A stretch of 64,000 bases of DNA from Dermacentor variabilis (GCF_050947875.1 NC_134573.1:33935615-33999614); one strand, 5' to 3'; positions 40,812-53,240 are shown, counted from the first letter of the stretch. The notes: a model not told the origin generated them from the sequence alone. Translations and numbers: made by a program.

Positions 40812-41480
40812 TTGCAGGCCCCGCCGCAAGACACTAAAGAGCCCTCAACATTCTCGCTGCAGAACGACGTGAAGCCGATAAACACTGAAGAAATTGTGAG
40901 CGCCGACATTGATGTTTTCGTGGATGGGCAACCGGTGACAGCGTTAGTCGACACTGGTGCCGACTTCTCTATAATGAGTCAGGAACTCGTCCTCCGCCTA
41001 AAGAAAGTAAAGACGCCATGGACGCGACCTCACATAAGGACGGCAGGCGGCCAATTACTGATGCCTATTGGAAGATGTACTGCTAGAGTTAACATCGGGG
41101 ACTCTTCTTTCGTGACCGCTTTCATCGTCCTTCCTGTATGCTGCAAAGACTTGATTATTGGAATGGACTTCCTAAAATAATATGGCGCCGTAATTAACAT
41201 CCCGGACCGCATGGTGACGTTTTATAAGAGCTCCGGTTTAGTCCATTGCTTATCGCCGCAACACAACTGCTTTCGTCTAACAGAAGACGACGTCGTCATC
41301 CCCCCTCGATCGTGTGCCCTTGTTTCAGTAGCATGCGACATACCGTTTCGTTGCGAAGGAGTTGCCGACCAAATAACCTCGTTGTTGTTTACTCACGGTA
41401 TCTCGGTCGCACGAGGAATCGTGAATGTCACCCACAGGCGCACAAACCTGTTGCTAACAAATTTTAGCACAGAGCGACGG
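40812..41480 (+). pseudogene. Gypsy-6 protease and linker
   Basis: VTALVDTGADFSIMSQ with DTGA at 40950-40961, then KDLIIGMDFLK followed by TAA (41178-41180) in the protease C-terminal block. The same frame continues as YGAVINIPDRM and VVIPPRSCALVSVAC to about 41480, where it shifts. Confidence 0.85.
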
Positions 41481-42130
41481 CGGTGGCTTATTTTGACGGC
41501 GTTGCAGATATTCGTGGCTGCTGTTCACTACTCGAAGAAGCGCCTACGCGAGACCCAGCTCCTGTACTTGACGTTATCACTGCTTTGTCGCAGCACGAAC
41601 GAGAGCGGCTTCTTACGCTATTGGCCAAGTTCAACGACTGTTCTGCGTCGACGTCCAGCGTCGGTCGGACGCCTCTGACAAAGCACCGAATAATTACAGA
41701 GGATACGGTAAGACCAATTCACCAAGATCCATATCGTGTGGTACCTAGAGAACGTGAAGCCATACAACAACAAGTGACACAAATGCTTGAAGATGACGTG
41801 ATCCAACCATCAACGAGTCCCTGGGCATCTCCTGTAGTTCTAGTCAAGAAAAAATACGGCAGCTTGCGTTTCTGTGTGGACTACCGAAAGCTAAATAAGG
41901 TGACAAAGAAAGACGTATACCCGCTTCCCCGTATGGATGATTCACTCGACAGGCTTCGACAGGCACGTTACTTCTCTTCAATGGACTTAAAAAGTGGATA
42001 TTGGCAAATCGACGTAGACTCGAGAGACCGTGAAAAAACTGCTTTCGTGACGCCAGATGGCCTATACGAATTTGAAGTCTTGCCTTTCGGTTTGTGTTCT
42101 CCCCTGTTACGTTCCAACGCCTCATGGATA
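41481..42130 (+). CDS. Gypsy-6 reverse transcriptase, N-terminal half
   Basis: [88 protein letters not shown] small deletion near 42100 (the residues between LCS and PVTFQR) then shifts the frame to that of 42094-43059. Confidence 0.88.
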
Positions 42131-42975
42131 CTGTACTTTCGGGTCTGAAGTGGAAAACCTGCTTAGTGTATCTCGACGACGTCATCGTGTTCTCCGCAAA
42201 GTCTGAAGAACACCTCGAACGGCTTGAAGCGGTTCTGCAGTCCATACGGTCTGCCGGCCTCACCCTGAAGCCGCAGAAGTGCCACTTCGGCTTCGAGGAA
42301 CTGCAGTTTCTCGGTCACGTCGTCAGCCACGCAGGTGTCTGGCCGGATCCTGAAAAAATGGTAGCCGTAGCACAGTTTCCCGTACCATCCGATAAAAAGG
42401 CTGTCAGGCGCTTCCTCGGCCTCTGTGCCTATTACCTGCGGTTTATTGCAGACTTTGCGCGCATTGCGTCGCCGTTAACTCGCCTGACGAGAGACGACGT
42501 TGCTTTTGTATGGGGCGACGAAGAGCAAGGTGCATTCAACGACTTGCGGCAATGTCTCCAGACACCTCCAGTGCTTGCTCACTTTGATGAGACCGCTCCT
42601 ACATTGCTTCACACTGATGCCAGCAATGTTGGCTTGGGAGCTGTTCTTGTACAGCGGCAAGACGACACAGAAAGAGTGCTTGCCTATGCAAGTAGAACAC
42701 TCTCACGTACAGAGGCTAATTACTCCACAACTGAGAAAGAATGCCTCGCCGTGGTATGGGCGGTTATGAAATTTCGTCCATATTTGTATGGCCGCCACTT
42801 CACTGTTATCAGCGACCACCATTCACTATGTTGGTTGACAAACCTTAAAGATCCTTCTGGACGACTGGCGCGTTGGAGCCTAAGGCTGCAAGAGTTTGAC
42901 ATGACTGTCACGTACAAGTCGGGGAAACGACATACGGATGCTGACTGCCTGTCTCGATCGCCGAATAGAGTCACC
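42094..42975 (+). CDS. Gypsy-6 RT C-terminal half and RNase H
   Basis: [19 protein letters not shown], catalytic VYLDDVIVF (42169-42180), [28 protein letters not shown]. RNase [18 protein letters not shown] (Asp), [16 protein letters not shown] (Glu), [10 protein letters not shown] (Asp), [11 protein letters not shown]. Catalytic residues look intact. A frame shift near 42975 separates it from the linker and integrase. Confidence 0.9.
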
Positions 42976-44286
42976 TGCTCCGCCCGAAGAAGAAGACTCA
43001 GCATTTCTTTGTGTTATGGATACATCCGCCATCGCGCAACAACAACGGGACGACCCTGAGTTGCTTGAACTAATCAATTACTTGGAGGGAAGATCTGCGA
43101 AACCACCTAGAGTTTTCACAAGAGGACTGTTGTCGTTTTGTTTACGGGCCAAGGTCCTTTACAAAAAAACTTTTCTTCGACCTGGTCCCCCGATCTGCTT
43201 GTCAATCCTGCAGCTCTTCGTACGGAAGTACTTAAAGCTGGCCACAACGAGGTGACTTCTGGTCACTTAGGCTACACGCGAACATTGGCCAGAGTGCAGC
43301 AAACGTACTACTGGCCGAGACTTGCCACCGCCGTGAAACATCACGTTCGCACTTGTCTCGACTGCCAGAGGCGCAAGTCGCCTCCGACGAAACCAGCCGG
43401 CCTCCCACAACCCGTCCAGGTCCCTCGAAGACCATTTGATCAAATCGGAATGGATATTTTGGGCCCACTTCCTAATTATACTGCAGGCAATTGCTTTGTT
43501 ATCGTCGCAACCGACTATCTCACATGTTACGCTGAAACAAAGGCAATCCAGAGCAGCACAGCAGCCGATGTAGCGCGCTTTTTCATTGAGCATGTGGTGT
43601 CGCGACACGGTGCGCCAACCGTCCTAATAACCGACCGAGGAACCGCATTTACGGCTGCACTTTTAGATCACGTCTTGCTACTAAGTGGAACGGCCCATCG
43701 AAAGTCCACCGCCTACCATCCACAAACCAATGGGTTAACAGAGCGCTTAAACAAAACAATTGAAGACATGCTCTCTATGTACGTGGATGTTGATCATAAA
43801 AATTGGGACGACATCCTACCTTACATCACCTTTGCATATAACACGGCGAAACAAGAGACGACGCGCTTGACTCCGTTCACACTTGTTCACGGACGGGATG
43901 TACGAACGATGCTGGATGCGATGCTCCCACACGACTTTGACGACACTGATACGGAAGCCGATGTATTTACGCAACGCGCAGAAGCTCGGCAGCTCGCGCG
44001 CTTGCGGATCTGCCAGCAGCAAGACTACGACGCAGGTCGCTACGATCTTCACCGTAGAATAGTTACTTATGAAGTCGGCGACAGAGTGTGGGTTTGGACA
44101 CCGATACGGAAACGAGGCCTCCCCGAGAAACTCTTAAGGCGATACTTCGGACCATATCGGGCATTGCAGCGCCTCAGTGATGTCACCTACGAGGTCGTTC
44201 CCCATAATCCCAACTGTACGCGGTGCCGCACACACCGTCTTGAACTTGTGCATGTTGTGCGCATGAAGCCGTATGTGAGCGAATGA
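42976..44286 (+). CDS. Gypsy-6 integrase
   Basis: The linker ([29 protein letters not shown]) is in one frame to about 43150. The integrase proper then runs open to TGA at 44284-44286. H2C2 domain [15 protein letters not shown] ... CLDCQRRK, Asp in [10 protein letters not shown], Asp in LITDRGTAF, Glu in [14 protein letters not shown]-terminal module [29 protein letters not shown], ending [10 protein letters not shown]. The catalytic triad is intact. Confidence 0.92.
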
Positions 44287-44331
44287 CTATGCTAGCGGCC
44301 TTTACTTTCCGCAAGTGACATTTCTTGTCTA

Positions 44332-44365
44332 GCATCGGGACGATGCTCTCGTAGGGAGGGACAAA
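44332..44365 (+). promoter_or_regulatory. Gypsy-6 hairpin and polypurine tract
   Basis: GCATCG-GGA-CGATGC (44332-44346) is a perfect 6-bp stem with a 3-nt loop. After 8 bases comes the purine tract GGGAGGGACAAA, ending at the 3' LTR. The same arrangement is present in Gypsy-5. Confidence 0.75.
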
Positions 44366-44549
44366 TGACGCGTGTATTCTATGCAGACGACGACGACGAT
44401 GGGAGCACTAACAGACTCCGCCTAGTGGGTCAGAGTGAGATTGGATGACGACGAAGAAGACGTGTCTCTGCTCTGTTTGTTTTTGGACAGATTGTCCTGT
44501 TTTTCATGAAGAACGTCTCCCTGTGTTCTGTCCGCGTTGTATCGCGACA
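44366..44549 (+). repeat. Gypsy-6 3' LTR
   Basis: 184 bp, TGACGCG...CGCGACA, about 96% identical to the 5' LTR, then (TA)n at 44550-44568. Confidence 0.9.
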
Positions 44550-44568
44550 ATATATATGTATATATATA

Positions 44569-45219
44569 CTCGCCCATTCATTGCTAACTGCATCACGATA
44601 CACCAAGAGAAATGAGAAACACAAGTGTCAACGAGGTTTGTACAAATCTGTGAATACTTTGTCGAATCCTACAAATTTTGAAAGAGCCAGAGTTACAGGC
44701 ACCATTTAGGTTCCAGCTTTGTTGTTGCCTTAGCATGTTATTCTGTAGGACATTACTTAGCAGCACTTTAATAAAGAACGACAGTGCTTGTTCGCTGCTA
44801 AGTGAGACGAAGTCAAAGTAACAATCGATTTAGAGTCTGTTGCTTTCACATTACGGTAGTCCACAAAATGAACAATGGTGAAGAGTCGTTTGAGACGTCG
44901 TCACTATCCTGTAGATCTTTCAGACGATTTATTAGCTCTCCCTTTCTCTTACAAGATAGTGTGCCCACACCGTTGCGAAATGATGCATTCATAGAGCATG
45001 TCACTGCTCTTGGGCGGCTCATCGCTTTGTTGCATGCACCTATAGTGGTGGAGGTCTCTCCTTCCTTTGCATATAGCTCATGTGTTCGGGCATGTCAAAG
45101 CTACAGAAGTGCTAGGTAAGGAGGTGGCTCATAATAGTCAACGACTAAATTGTTGTTTGGTCGACATGGAGGATGGAAGCAGTCGAAACAGCTTCATATT
45201 TCATTTCATTTCCGACGGC
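44569..45219. other. No gene recognised
   Basis: AT-rich. AATAAA near 44770. The right part may be more of the 5' region of the CR1-type LINE that starts in recognisable form near 45220. Confidence 0.4.
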
Positions 45220-45545
45220 ATTGAAACGTGGCAACGAACTTTAAAAAAGTTAGTGCTCTGTTCCAAGAACGTATCGGTCCTAACCTCAATCATGATGGCT
45301 TTCAACGGGCTCACCGCCTAGGTGCTCGATATCAATATGGTCGATGCAGGCCTCTGATAGTAAAATGTATACATTCAAAATAAAGGAAATGGTCTTCAAA
45401 AAGTGCTGAAGACTGAAGGGCACTAACGTCGCCATTACAGAACATTTCTCGGGCGCGACACGTCACACCCGCGAAAGGCGTTACGATTTTCCCAAGGCGC
45501 TTCTGTAATCCCCAGTTTTCCATTCGCGACATGATAAACTATTTC
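45220..45545 (+). pseudogene. CR1/Jockey-type LINE ORF1 end
   Basis: Plus strand, broken frames. ALFQERIGPNLNHDGFQRAHRLG, then RCRPLIVKCIHSK and SRARHVTPAKG resemble the C-terminal part of LINE ORF1 (Transposase_22-like RAHRLG..RPIIVKF block). Position and orientation agree with the ORF2 remnant that follows. Confidence 0.55.
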
Positions 45546-48510
45546 TGAACAACACTACTTATATATATTGCGGCCTATCTGACAGCGTTTAATAGTTGTA
45601 ACGCAGAACTTCACTTTATGCTTCCGGTGCTGCAACTTGATCGGTTACGCACAACGCTCGTGGACCATCTTCTAACATACGTGCACGTATTACCCGAAAT
45701 AGGCAGTCATCGCATCCCCAGCGTAATGTTGCGCCATTGTAGCAATTGGCGAGGGGTTGTAGTTTTATTTCAGTGACGACCATTTTTCTAATGCAAGCGG
45801 GACAATTTTAACTCACTAGTATGTTCAACTGACGCATACCTTATTTTTATTACCGAATCGTGGTTGACCGAGAACGTATGCAATATGAAATTTTCAAAAG
45901 TAATAAAAAATGTTTGACGTGTATCGCTGCGACCACAAAAAGACACGGGGGTGGAATTCTGATAGCAGTATCTAGGGCTATCGCATCTTTCTTGAATGAT
46001 GTCTTTCATTTCTAAACCCTATGGGCTTGTATCACTTTATTAAAGAAAGATGATGGGGTTTAACGTGCCAAAACCACTTTCTGATAGAAGGCACGCCAAG
46101 TATCACTTTATAGAACACTAGAATATAATTAGGCGTCTGTTACCGCCCTCCGAATTCTGCATTATCATTTCTTGATGAGCTTCATGACGTCATCAAACAC
46201 ACTGTATCTCGCTATCTTCCTTTCCCCATTAAATTGTTAGATGATTTCAATTTTCTAAAAATCTGTTGGGACAGCGCTCATGCCGTCATTTCTCCGTTAT
46301 CGTCCCAATGCCAAAGTTTTAGCGACCTTTGCGCGTGTTTCAATTTCACTCAACTCGTTACCAGCTTGACTAGCCCAACCGCAAATTGTGCTAACATACT
46401 AATTTAATACTAGCTACTCAACCCGAACTCTTGTAAGGTATTACTTTGCTACCCGTTCTAAGCGACCACGCTGTGCTACACGTCAATTTAATGGTTACAA
46501 GCCCACGCAGAACATGAAATTTAAGTGATTAGTGACTATACTAGGGCCAATTTCAATATTATGAATGAACAGCTGTCAACATATCTAAATTTATATCTTG
46601 CCGACTTTGATCAGCGTTCGGTTCCGGAAAACTGGGATTTGTTTTGTTCAAAAATTAACGAGCTTATTGGCACATATATACCTGCGAATAATATTCGAAC
46701 TAATGCTAGATTACCATAATATAACCAAACTCTCACCCGCCATTCAACTAAATAAAGAGCCTGTTTCACCTGGCTAAGTCGCGACAATCAGATGCTCGTC
46801 GGCATTCGCATTTTTCTGTAGCCACAGAGTATACTAACGCATTTTGCGCTGATAAAGAGCTATTTCTTTGGCGACACATTGCCATATATGCCGTTGAAGA
46901 ATCCCAAGAAGCTGTGGCTATTGTTAACACCAAAGATAACTATAATATTTCTCCTGGTGATCAATCCGGTGAGCCAGACGTGCCTAAGGATTGCCCTCTT
47001 GTTTTGAGCAACGGGTTTAGTAGCATTTCTTGTTTTTCAATTTTGGAAGCTGACACTCCTGATGCCTCTAACCTCGATGTCTCTCCGATGTTTCCCATTC
47101 TTATTTATTCGGTTGGCATTGTGAACATAATTGATTGGTTAAAATTATCGTCATACTGTGGGCCTGACAACATCACCTAAAAATTCCTAAAACAGAGAAA
47201 AGTTTTCACGTCCATCTTTCTCGTAAGAATATTTCAGCAATCCTTGGACAATGGCGCCTTACCCCAGCACTGGAAAAACCGGGAAGCTGGTTCCTACATA
47301 AAAATCGAGAAATAGACTTTCACTGCTAAACCACAGACCCAGTTCCTTAACTAGCATTCGCTGAAATGTAATGGAGCATATACACTTGTATTATACTCAC
47401 AAATGTTTACCTTTCATGTAAGTAATGCCTTTTTTACATCATGACAGCATGGTTTGCCATGCTCGCTTTCTTGCGAAACGCAACTTCTTTTCACACATTC
47501 ATCAGGTCAGCGTTCCCGTGCTGATTGTATTTTTCTTGATTTTTCGAAGGCATTTGACAAGTAGCTGTCCTTGCTTATTTTGGATCCTAATACTATGGCT
47601 CGAGTGTTTTCACACTAATCGCTTTCAATATGTTACTACTATTGACCACGATTCACCACTACCTGAGGCAACATCCGGTCTGTTACTTTTTATAGTTTAT
47701 GTTGAGCTGCCTAACCAAGTGTTGCCTCCATCGATGCACTTATATGCAGACGACTGCGTTCTCTAACGCGAAGTCCGTGACCTCGTTGACGAGCAGGCCT
47801 TACAAGCCGACTTTAATTATGTCGCCATTTGGTGTAGAACTTGGAAAATTGAACATAAAATTAGCAAATGTAAACTACTGCGCGTTTCACGTCAGGGCAT
47901 TTGTCCTCCGTCTTACAACATACATTATTTCACTAGAGACACTATCTTACTATAATTACTTACGTCTTCTCATATCCGCTCCTCTTACTATGAAACCTCA
48001 CATTTACCCTATATTCTGGAATGAATAACCGCACGTTAGAATATCTTCGGCGCTACTTCTGAAAAGCACAGCCTCCCTAAAAATAGTCGCGTATAAGACA
48101 TTTGTTCAATCATAATTAGAATATGCAGCTTCTATCTAGGAACTTCACCGAGCTAACATATCGCAAGCCCTTGAACTTGTCCAGAATAACACGACTAGCT
48201 TTATCCTTTCTAATTAAAACCGCACAGCCAGCATAACGCTAGTGCAAAATAGCTTATTATTGCCATCGCTGTCATTAGGCCGAAATGCTTTCCGTATTTG
48301 ACTTTTACATAAAATTTACATTTGCACGTCTTTGAGAGACCAGCTAATTTCTACGTCTCCGAATTATTTGTCACGGGTTGACCTCAAAAATAAGGACTGC
48401 TGAATTCGCCGCCAATACAGACTTTTTCTAACTTTTTCACGCCACTCATAACTCAGGACTGGAACCACCTCCCGGCTTCTATTCCCTCTGTGACCGACAG
48501 TGCGATTTTC
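45546..48510 (+). pseudogene. CR1/Jockey-type LINE ORF2 remnant
   Basis: Plus strand, in all three frames. Endonuclease: LIFITESWLTENV (about 45838-45876), the GGGILIAVSRAI block, YRPPNSALSFLDEL (about 46143-46184), LLDDFNF. RT: FLDFSKAFDK-type block (about 47535-47570) and a catalytic LYADDCVL block (47739-47763). The C-terminal block is LVQNNTTSFILSN and LLPSLSLGRNAFRI (about 48175-48300). Many stops. A Ruka-like fragment is inserted at 46046-46107. Confidence 0.75.
46046..46107 (-). mobile_element. Ruka-like SINE 3' fragment inside the LINE
   Basis: The minus strand reads GGCGTGCCTTCTATCAGAAAGTGGTTTTGGCACGTTAAACCCCATCATC-like sequence, the tail of the Ruka-type SINE (compare 6530-6575 and 61190-61230). 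It interrupts the LINE endonuclease region, so it is younger than the LINE. Confidence 0.7.
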
Positions 48511-48880
48511 TAAAATGCTTGTTTCATTTCTTTTGATACTAAGGCCTGATATACATTATTGTCTTGTTCCAATACATATCATATGCATATGTGCGCGTGG
48601 TGCACGTTCGCTGAGCATCTCACATCATGTACGCATGTGGCATACCGTTTTTTTTTTGTTTTGGTTTGCTAGACACTTTATTTAGTTAATGCCAGGCCAT
48701 TTTCACTCTTTGGTATAGTTCATGTTTTCCAGTGTTATATTTAAGAGTTATATAATGTTGCCACCTTTTATCCTTTTTCTGAATTTTCAATTGATTTTTC
48801 AATTGTCACCCCGCTCCCCTCTTTAGAGCTTTGGCACTTGGGGATACTTGTATTAAATGAACAACCAAATGAACATAATT
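48511..48880 (+). mobile_element. CR1-type LINE 3' untranslated end
   Basis: Follows the RT remnant. Near the end are CCCCGCTCCCC, GAGCTTTGG and GGGGATACTTGTATTAAATGAAC, then a short tandem of AAATGAAC-like octamers (48856-48876). CR1-clade elements typically end in short tandem repeats instead of poly(A). Confidence 0.5.
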
Positions 48881-50771
48881 TTTATGTGCAAAGGCTATTT
48901 ACAAACCATAGGGAAGCCAAGATGGCGGACGGTCGGCCACTGTTAATTGCGAGTGACGCGCAACATTGCGTGAACAGGCGTACATGATAAAAAAAATTGA
49001 AAATTGTTCTGATGTTTCGTTCATCATTATAAGCAACAGCATCGCCACGCCTGTTGTGGTAGCTGGCTTTGAGTACGCGCATACCGTTTTGCCGAAAATG
49101 TAAAAGTTGAGAGAAAAGCAGCATTTATAATTATCGATCCATCTTGATAATGCTTAACTACTCTTGTCATTTTCACCATTCCTTCGCAGCCTAGTATGCA
49201 AGGTCGTTAGTTGACCGCCCTTATCAGTGGAATGCAGAAATTAAAAGTGCTGTAACAAATCATGTTACAATCAATGGCACTTTATGATTAGTTAATCTTA
49301 GCAAACTTCAGTAAAACAATTACCCTTCTTCCGTATCAACTAGAGGCAAAAACGCGACGCACTTATACCCCGTTACATACATAGTTCTCCTATGGCTTCG
49401 TTGGCACTTCGTTGTAGTTGGATGTTCTTTGACCGAAATTGTACGCGTGAATTACTTAGGTGCAGTATTGAATCAAACATATTTTAAGCCTTAGGAACAA
49501 AGACACTGTGGTATACGGCTGCTAACACGTTGTTTTAGATCCTTTTTATTCTTGCCGTTCTGTTCGCGTTTCTTTTTATTTGAAATCCCTCGGAAGGAAC
49601 CTTGCGTCTTGCGCGAGCGAACGTTGTTGACACGCAACGATGCACGAACGGAACGCGTGGAGTGATAACTTTTATTCACTGAAATTCTTGCCTAGCTTCC
49701 AGCGTTGACTGCTATCTATGGAACGGAGTATAGGTTTTCAATTGCGTTTTGTACTTCAATTACAACCTCTTTGAATACTTTGCTAAAGTGTAATATTTTG
49801 AGACGCGTTCAAATTAAGACACGTCATGGAATGAGCACGTCTCACGTGTGTTTACAATTTCGTAAATTAGCCATCACATGTTTTGTGCAAAAGCTTTCTG
49901 TCCTATGCGAGATGGAAACATATTTCTTGCGTATCCGGTACAGCCGGTTATACCACGACGATAGTTTAGCACAATATTTTGTTTGTTTTAACGCAAAGAG
50001 CATTGTGAAACGCATCTCGCGCTCCGCCTCATTTGGCATGTTATTTGCAACAGATCGCCTTCTTTCTTTGTTTATATTCTTAATCTCAGGTAGGCATGCC
50101 TTAGCTCTTCATGCTTAAAGTGCTGCCCTTAAATGTTTCCAAAAAGGGCGTATTGTATACCACTGAAAACTGGTCTCGAATAGAATCTTCATAAGCGACT
50201 GCTTATCCCGAACATTCGCACACCATCGTCGTAAACATGCCCGTCCTTTATACGTGCACTTGATATACGAGGTGCCACAAACTTGTGCAATACTGTTGTA
50301 CAATTCCCGATAAACACGCACCCTGGTAAGAAGTCTGAAGAAGTTTTTAAAAAGCACCAGTACTGCGGCATGCACTTCCGGGCGCCATCCCCCAGGCGTT
50401 ATATGTATGAACGCCAAATTTCGCGGATCGCAAGTTTACATAGCGAGACCCCTAAAATCTCCTGCGATATCTGGCGGATAACATTCTAACTTTTCTACGG
50501 GTCTTCGTGTAGCTTCTTCTCACTACTATATTTTTGTGAAGTATCGAGCGTGTACGCATCACAAGATTATAACATTGCTGTGAGCATCTTAGAATCCACC
50601 TCTACAGCTAACGGTATTTTGACGTAGGCCTCAATTTTGATAAGAACAAAGATCACTGCCGTGATTTCCCATGCAATGCTCCAATCCTCTGTTTACGCGT
50701 GTGTTCAAAAATATGTACTGCGCATTGAGCAGTATGTTGCATGCTAAAGCGTTGGCGCTTTGTGCCTTCAG
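48881..50771. other. Unassigned AT-rich sequence
   Basis: No transposon protein or RNA gene recognised. A CCAAGATGGCGG motif (about 48908-48919) fits the YY1 consensus but could be part of a repeat. Chance frames of up to 137 codons (49705-50118) show no recognisable motif. Confidence 0.4.
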
Positions 50772-50939
50772 AGGGAGACTGCCTGGAGTTGGGCAAAGGT
50801 AAAGATAAACGACAGCGTCAGAATCCTGGTGTCATTTACCATGTCGGCCACGGTGTGGATCACAAACGGCTCCACGGGCAGCGCTACGGACCCCTTGCGC
50901 TATAGATATAAATGGTGGAACCCTGTAGTATACGTGCAG
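50772..50939 (+). CDS. Candidate internal exon of an unknown gene
   Basis: A 168-bp GC-richer block lies between an acceptor (tttgtgccttcag, ending 50771) and a strong donor (GCAG|GTAAGA, 50936-50945). The phase-0 reading is open for 56 codons (RETAWSWAKVKIND ... ATVWITNGSTGSATD ... YKWWNPVVYVQ). The length is a multiple of three. No domain was recognised and no partner exon could be confirmed. It could be a chance frame or part of an uncharacterised repeat. Confidence 0.28.
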
Positions 50940-53240
50940 GTAAGAGATTATGCAATTTCCTATGTAGAAATACATGTCTTTCGAGATTGTCTATTTCTGT
51001 TGATGATGTGGAGCCGCATGCATTAAGGCGAGACACGTACATCTTTTTCCAGCTTGCTTTGTTGCTTGGCATACAATTGCTGCGCCACGTCATGCTAGTC
51101 CACACGCTGAACTGTCCCGTCGCGCGAATTCAGCTGCTTTAATCACAAAATTCCTTATTGCTACTGTCTGGTTCTTCGCTGTCTCTACAACGTGACATCA
51201 ATATATAGCTTACGTGTTCAAAGCGAGTGATCTATAGAGCCAGTGCGGATTGCAGGGGGAATAGTTACGTTGTGCACATAGTCGCATATTCGGGCGCTTC
51301 GCGGGGACATCATGGCAGTTTAGTGTTATTTTAACTACTAATATTTCTGGAGCCCCGTCTTCTCAACCAGCCGAGCCGCACGTAATAGGGGTAGCGGAAG
51401 CAATATTTGAGGCGGAAGAACGCTTGCAATTCACTTTGTCCTATACATAAGCACGAAGCGCTACGTTGTTATTTTATAGGTTTTCTTCTCAACGGAAGCG
51501 ATGCATTCATAAAAGGCTAAACAAATCAACAGACCAGTTCTCTTAAATAGGGCAGTCATCCCTTCCTCCGAACGGGGAAGGCGGAAAGCCAAGTGACTAA
51601 CATGTGGAGGTAGTGTATCACAAGCAATAAGTCCGGTGCGCATTACGTAAAACGAAATCAGCTGCAGGAAGTTGCCCTAAATATTTTACCCGCGAATGAA
51701 CTATTAGAAATTTTGAGCGAGTTCAAGCAAGTTCGTTAACATTAGTTTCGTGTGAGCCAATTAAGTAAAGGTTGGTAAACGCCGCCTCTTTGTCATACAG
51801 AAAGTTCCCATACGGGTGGCTTACTCACACTTGTGTCAAACTTAATGCGTGTTTTGAGCTTACCACACGGTAAAATGCTTCGTTTAGGTAGCGCTAGAAT
51901 ACATAACAATGTTTTCTAGTCTAATGGAGCGTTGTGAGTTTTCTTTGATCGGGCCGCGTGTCGATCCTCTACCAAGTATGATTAACAACCGGGTGTCGAG
52001 GATCTCTGCTTATGTCTAGCCTACGTGACACCCTAAGATAATCTCTTTATGAGCTGCATCCTCATGTAATATGTGTCGACCGGTGACTTACAAGAGAGGG
52101 GGTCATCTACAATATTCAGGCACTCTACATTTGTGACAAATGCATGTTAAACACAACGCTTCTAATAATTAACGAATACGTCCCGCCCAAGTTACCGGCG
52201 ATTTTTGTGTATAATAAAGATACACTCCACGAATGTTTGCTTTAGAGAACCCGGTGAATGAAGTCACTTTTGACAATTATTGCTATAGCGTCGTGGTGAT
52301 GAGCAAAGCAAATTTCACTTTGCGACCACTGCGAGAGGCGCTAATCTATGTATTCTTGCGTTAACACAGAGTTGCAAAGACACATTCAGCAAGACAGAGT
52401 ATATCTCGAGCGCTGAGACCATGTTCAGCAGCAGCAAAGGCCTTGAAGTTTTGCTGGTGTTCGACACCGCGGAGAACCTCAGAAAAAAGGTATCGGAGCC
52501 GTCCTCATGTGGCCAGTGCATTGAGAATTTTAAGAAATGTCGTACTGCGTGGCAAGTTGAAATTGCCCTACTTGTTGAACGCGGTTTTCAGTGAAACAAA
52601 ATGCGTACTGCGCAAGATTTATTTATTATTTCTCGAGAATAACAGAAGGCTAATACCCTCCATGCGAGGCTTTACAGGAGGGCTGCTTGAAACACAAGGT
52701 AGGTGATGTTAAAACATATTTATTGACAATTTAGCAGTAAATGACAGAAGTGCGTCCGCAATTTCTCGCACCTTTTAGTGGCCCTGAATACATCAATGTT
52801 ACTGCGTTCACCAATGTGCAAATTGTTGTTCGGCAGGCTTCTTGAGAAGCGAACTGCGACTGACAGTAGTCCGAACCAGACCGCCGTCTTTCCTCTATCT
52901 CTCACTCTCGCTGTCTCACAATCACTGTCTTTTCACGTTGGAAATCACGTGTCCAAAACAAGAATTTACAGCGAGTCTAAGCACCAATATAAGCAAGAAG
53001 ACATTATTTTGAAACATTTGAACAAATCGTCTTGGAGAGTCAGATTATCGCTTGTGTCCATGATCGGGCGATAAATGACGTAGTCATCGTCTAACATACG
53101 TATTTGGGAAGAAAATATTAGTGGGCAGGTCGCTGAGGCAAATTATAAAAATAGGATCCAATACAATGCTTTGTGGTAAGCAAGATAAAACAGAAGAATA
53201 AAGTCTAAGACAAAATGAGGTAGATTAAGTCGCCAGTGGT
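50940..53240. other. Unassigned sequence
   Basis: AT-rich. A GC-richer patch at 52410-52700 has a frame ending at a possible donor (ACAAG|GTAGGT, about 52698), but no convincing acceptor or domain. Nothing else supported. Confidence 0.35.

Larger units (their letters stand above)
39071..44549 (+). mobile_element. Gypsy-6: LTR retrotransposon, moderately decayed
   Basis: Plus strand, 5,479 bp. LTRs at 39071-39256 (186 bp) and 44366-44549 (184 bp) differ by several substitutions and a small indel (about 4%). Order: gag, protease, RT, RNase H, integrase, hairpin, polypurine tract (GGGAGGGACAAA, about 44354-44365). It is the same clade as Gypsy-5 by Gag, Pol and primer-site similarity. Disruptions: two stops in gag, one after protease, and frame shifts near 41480, 42095 and 42975. 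No env-like frame. Confidence 0.9.

Noticed and set aside
48908..48919. YY1-type promoter element CCAAGATGGCGG
   Set aside because: A single motif with no nearby exon or CpG island, and similar ATGGCGG words occur in repeats elsewhere in the window.
49705..50118. 137-codon plus-strand frame
   Set aside because: No recognisable domain, composition like its surroundings, no splice or promoter context.
52443..52706. Possible exon with donor near 52698
   Set aside because: No convincing acceptor, two competing frames, no domain.
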